From positions 91,029-155,028 of the forward strand of contig NZ_AVCS01000002.1 in assembly GCF_000498495.1 (NCBI RefSeq): a stretch of 64,000 bases of DNA, given 5' to 3'. The first letter of the stretch is position 1, and every line of letters starts with the position of its first letter. The notes beneath the pieces were generated by a model, which was given only the letters and a program-made list of their open reading frames with translations, did no database searches and was not told where the DNA came from. A program made the translations under genes and the position numbers. This stretch comes from Flavobacterium enshiense DK69 (GTDB taxonomy: Bacteria; Bacteroidota; Bacteroidia; Flavobacteriales; Flavobacteriaceae). Below, piece by piece: positions 61,649 to 64,000 of the stretch.

Positions 61649-63919
61649 ATGAAAAAATTTAAAAATAGCTTTTTTTATATCGGAATTGTTGGTGTAACAA
61701 CCGCAATAATGTATTGGACGATTCAAAACGGGAAAATCCTGGAAGAAGGTCGAAATGTTGTCCTTCCCAATAACGGAAAAAGCCAGTGGGAAGAATTTAT
61801 AATTTCACTTACACACAATCTAACCCATCCGTTAGCCATATTATTAGCCCAAATTGTTACGATTGTTTTCGTGGCAAGATTGTTTGGTGCAATTTTCAAA
61901 AAAATCGGCCAGCCTTCCGTAATTGGAGAAATCCTTGCCGGAATTGCGCTAGGGCCTTCATTATTGGGAAATTATTTTCCTGAATTTTCGAATGCTTTAT
62001 TTCCGGCCGCATCACTTGGGAACCTTCAGTTTTTAAGCCAGATTGGACTGATTCTCTTTATGTTCGTAGTTGGGATGGAACTCGATTTGAAAGTGCTCCA
62101 GAACAAAGCGAAAGAGGCAGTAATTATCAGCCATGCCAGTATTGTGATCCCGTTTACGTTAGGACTTGTTCTGGCTTATTTTATATTCCAGCAATTTGCT
62201 CCGGACGGTGTCGAGTTTATATCCTTTGCACTTTTTACAGGGATTGCCATGAGTATAACGGCTTTTCCGGTTTTAGCCCGAATAGTGCAGGAGCGCGGTT
62301 TGCATAAAACGCGACTTGGCGCTATGGTGATTACCTGTGCTGCTGCAGACGATATTACGGCTTGGTGTATTCTGGCTGCCGTTATTGCAATTGTTAAGGC
62401 GGGTTCTTTTTTAAGTTCGCTTTACATCATGGCACTTGCGATAGTATATGTTATGCTAATGCTTAAAGTGGTAAAACCGTTTTTGAAACGAATAGGTGAT
62501 TTGTATGATAACACCGAAACTATTACAAAACCGGTAATAGCGATATTTTTCCTTACGTTGCTGATTTCATCGTATGCTACGGAAGTTATTGGTATTCATG
62601 CTTTGTTTGGAGCCTTTATGGCGGGTGTAATCATGCCGGAAAGTATGCGTTTTCGTAATATTTTTATCGAAAAAGTCGAAGATGTTTCGCAGGTTATGCT
62701 TTTGCCTTTGTTCTTTGTATTCACCGGACTTCGAACGCAAATTGGTTTATTGGATGACGCCTATTTATGGGAAGTTTGCGGTTACATTGTTTTGGTAGCC
62801 GTTGTCGGCAAGTTTGTGGGAAGTGCTTTGACAGCAAGGTTTGTAGGGCAGAGTTGGAAAGACAGTTTGACTATTGGTGCTTTGATGAATACCCGCGGTT
62901 TGATGGAACTCGTGGTTTTAAATATTGGATATGACTTGGGTGTTTTAAAGCCGGAAATCTTTGCGATGATGGTAATTATGGCTTTGGCAACTACTTTTAT
63001 GACGGGGCCTGCTTTGGATTTGATAGAATATGTATTTAAATCGAAAACTGAAATCGTTCCGAAAGAAATCGTTCAAAACAATAAATTTAAAGTTTTGTTT
63101 TCGTTTCATAATGCCGAAGAGGGTAGGTCTTTACTTCGATTGGCCAATAACTTTGTAAAGAAAAACCATAACAACTCCATCGTTACCGCCATGCATATTT
63201 TACCGATCAATGAATTGAATCCGTATAATATTGATGAGTACGAAGAGGAGAGTTTTAAACCTATTTTGCAGGCTTCGGAAGAATTGCATCAAAAAGTAAC
63301 GACCTTATTCAAAAGTTCCATTGATACGGAAGGGGATTTAATTGAAGTATCTAATCAAGGTGATTTCGATTTGGTGCTGATGAGCTTAAGTCAGTCCATT
63401 TTTGAAGGAACCCTATTAGGAAAAGTACTTGGATTTACAACGCGTATAATCAATCCGGAAAGTTTATTGAATAAGTTTACCGGAAAAGAGAAATTATTCG
63501 AAAATTCACCTTTTGACGAGCGTACAGAACACGTTTTGTCGCGAACTGATGTTCCGGTCGGAATATTGGTAGATAAGAATTTTACCGATGCCAAACGAGT
63601 TTTCGTATTGCTTTTGGAAGAATCGGATTTGTTTTTGATGGATTATGCTAAACAATTGATTCACAATGTGAATTCGAATGTGACAGTTTTGGATAAGGCC
63701 GGAAATTTTAAAAACAATACAGAATTAATCGATTGTATTCATAAAATTGAACACAAGCATCCGAAACACATTAAACTGGCAACGGAACGAAAAATTGAGA
63801 AGGCGCTTTTGGATGAACAGGATTTAATGATTATCAGTGTCGAAAGCTGGAAAAAATTACTGGATTCCCAAAGTTCATGGTTGAATAAAACACCTTCTTT
63901 GCTGATAATAAAAAAATAA
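61649..63919 (+). CDS. CPA2-family cation:proton antiporter (KefB-like)
   Basis: A 756-residue protein (start MKKFKNSFF at 61649; an extension from 61577 is charged and lies close to the hemN promoter region). An N-terminal helix, then about 12 membrane helices with the CPA2 core ([26 protein letters not shown], the Asp-containing [12 protein letters not shown]) and a C-terminal USP-like region of about 270 residues. It probably exchanges K+ or Na+ for protons; specificity is unknown. Confidence 0.9.
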   Translation: MKKFKNSFFYIGIVGVTTAIMYWTIQNGKILEEGRNVVLPNNGKSQWEEFIISLTHNLTHPLAILLAQIVTIVFVARLFGAIFKKIGQPSVIGEILAGIALGPSLLGNYFPEFSNALFPAASLGNLQFLSQIGLILFMFVVGMELDLKVLQNKAKEAVIISHASIVIPFTLGLVLAYFIFQQFAPDGVEFISFALFTGIAMSITAFPVLARIVQERGLHKTRLGAMVITCAAADDITAWCILAAVIAIVKAGSFLSSLYIMALAIVYVMLMLKVVKPFLKRIGDLYDNTETITKPVIAIFFLTLLISSYATEVIGIHALFGAFMAGVIMPESMRFRNIFIEKVEDVSQVMLLPLFFVFTGLRTQIGLLDDAYLWEVCGYIVLVAVVGKFVGSALTARFVGQSWKDSLTIGALMNTRGLMELVVLNIGYDLGVLKPEIFAMMVIMALATTFMTGPALDLIEYVFKSKTEIVPKEIVQNNKFKVLFSFHNAEEGRSLLRLANNFVKKNHNNSIVTAMHILPINELNPYNIDEYEEESFKPILQASEELHQKVTTLFKSSIDTEGDLIEVSNQGDFDLVLMSLSQSIFEGTLLGKVLGFTTRIINPESLLNKFTGKEKLFENSPFDERTEHVLSRTDVPVGILVDKNFTDAKRVFVLLLEESDLFLMDYAKQLIHNVNSNVTVLDKAGNFKNNTELIDCIHKIEHKHPKHIKLATERKIEKALLDEQDLMIISVESWKKLLDSQSSWLNKTPSLLIIKK

Positions 63920-64000
63920 AACCCTTTATTAGATTGATTAAATGATATCGCATACCTGATTTGATTTTTGGGATGCACATCTAAAAACAAAAACTCCGAT

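Noticed and set aside
1..64000. CRISPR arrays, prophage, insertion sequences and toxin-antitoxin modules
   Set aside because: No regularly spaced repeats, transposase, integrase, phage structural genes or convincing toxin pairs were seen; the DUF2975/HTH pair is not a toxin-antitoxin pair as far as known.

Overview
The window looks like chromosome from a member of the Flavobacteriaceae, most likely Flavobacterium or a close relative (phylum Bacteroidota). The evidence is the AT-rich composition, Bacteroidota-type promoters (TTG about 17-23 bases before TAnnTTTG), start codons without Shine-Dalgarno sequences, a fused ccoN-ccoO gene, and many typical flavobacterial families (TlpA, DUF2490, carboxypeptidase-regulatory-like, YceI). 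I see no tRNA or rRNA gene, no phage, no insertion sequence and no CRISPR array.

Layout. 1-10.2 kb: the 5' part of uvrA, a lipoprotein, a CLC chloride channel with CBS domains, alkD- and acpH-like genes, glmM, a secreted cupin, a slipin and yaaA. 10.4-15.0 kb: a tetR-tolC-hlyD-DHA2 efflux operon read leftwards, with two TetR-type palindromes at its promoter. 15.3-22.1 kb: a complete tryptophan operon trpEGDCFBA read leftwards, preceded by a WWW leader peptide and a terminator/attenuator; several of its spacers hold short repeats or a folded repeat element. 22.3-27.3 kb: a DUF2975/HTH pair and an ABC ATPase with a permease-M1 peptidase fusion.

27.4-39.1 kb is a large rightward sulfate-assimilation operon: APS reductase (cysH), ATP sulfurylase (cysD, cysN), serine acetyltransferase, cysteine synthase, uroporphyrinogen methyltransferase (cobA), sulfite reductase flavoprotein and hemoprotein, a DUF2490 protein, and a protein fusing a siroheme-synthase domain to a TSUP permease. 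In front of cysH, on one transcript, stand two tiny Cys/Met-rich reading frames. Each is followed by an intrinsic terminator and each carries a segment perfectly complementary to the 5' arm of that terminator. I read this as a tandem cysteine (and perhaps methionine) attenuator; it is the most interesting feature of the window.

39.1-43.3 kb: a MarR-nitroreductase-YceI operon, two thioredoxin-fold proteins, a rhodanese and a Crp/Fnr regulator. 43.35-52.5 kb: the cbb3 oxidase locus (ccoI, then ccoS, fused ccoNO, ccoQ, a monoheme ccoP, ccoG, ccoH, a TauE/SafE-like protein and a DUF465 protein). The ccoI, ccoS-NO and hemN promoters each carry an ATGAY-N4-RTCAT palindrome centred exactly 29.5 bases upstream of the -7 element, so the Crp/Fnr protein encoded here probably runs a local low-oxygen regulon. 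52.6-64 kb: small secreted and SRPBCC proteins, an erythromycin-esterase-like fusion and two related secreted proteins, a TlpA gene lying between near-identical 52-bp repeats, hemN, and a CPA2 antiporter.
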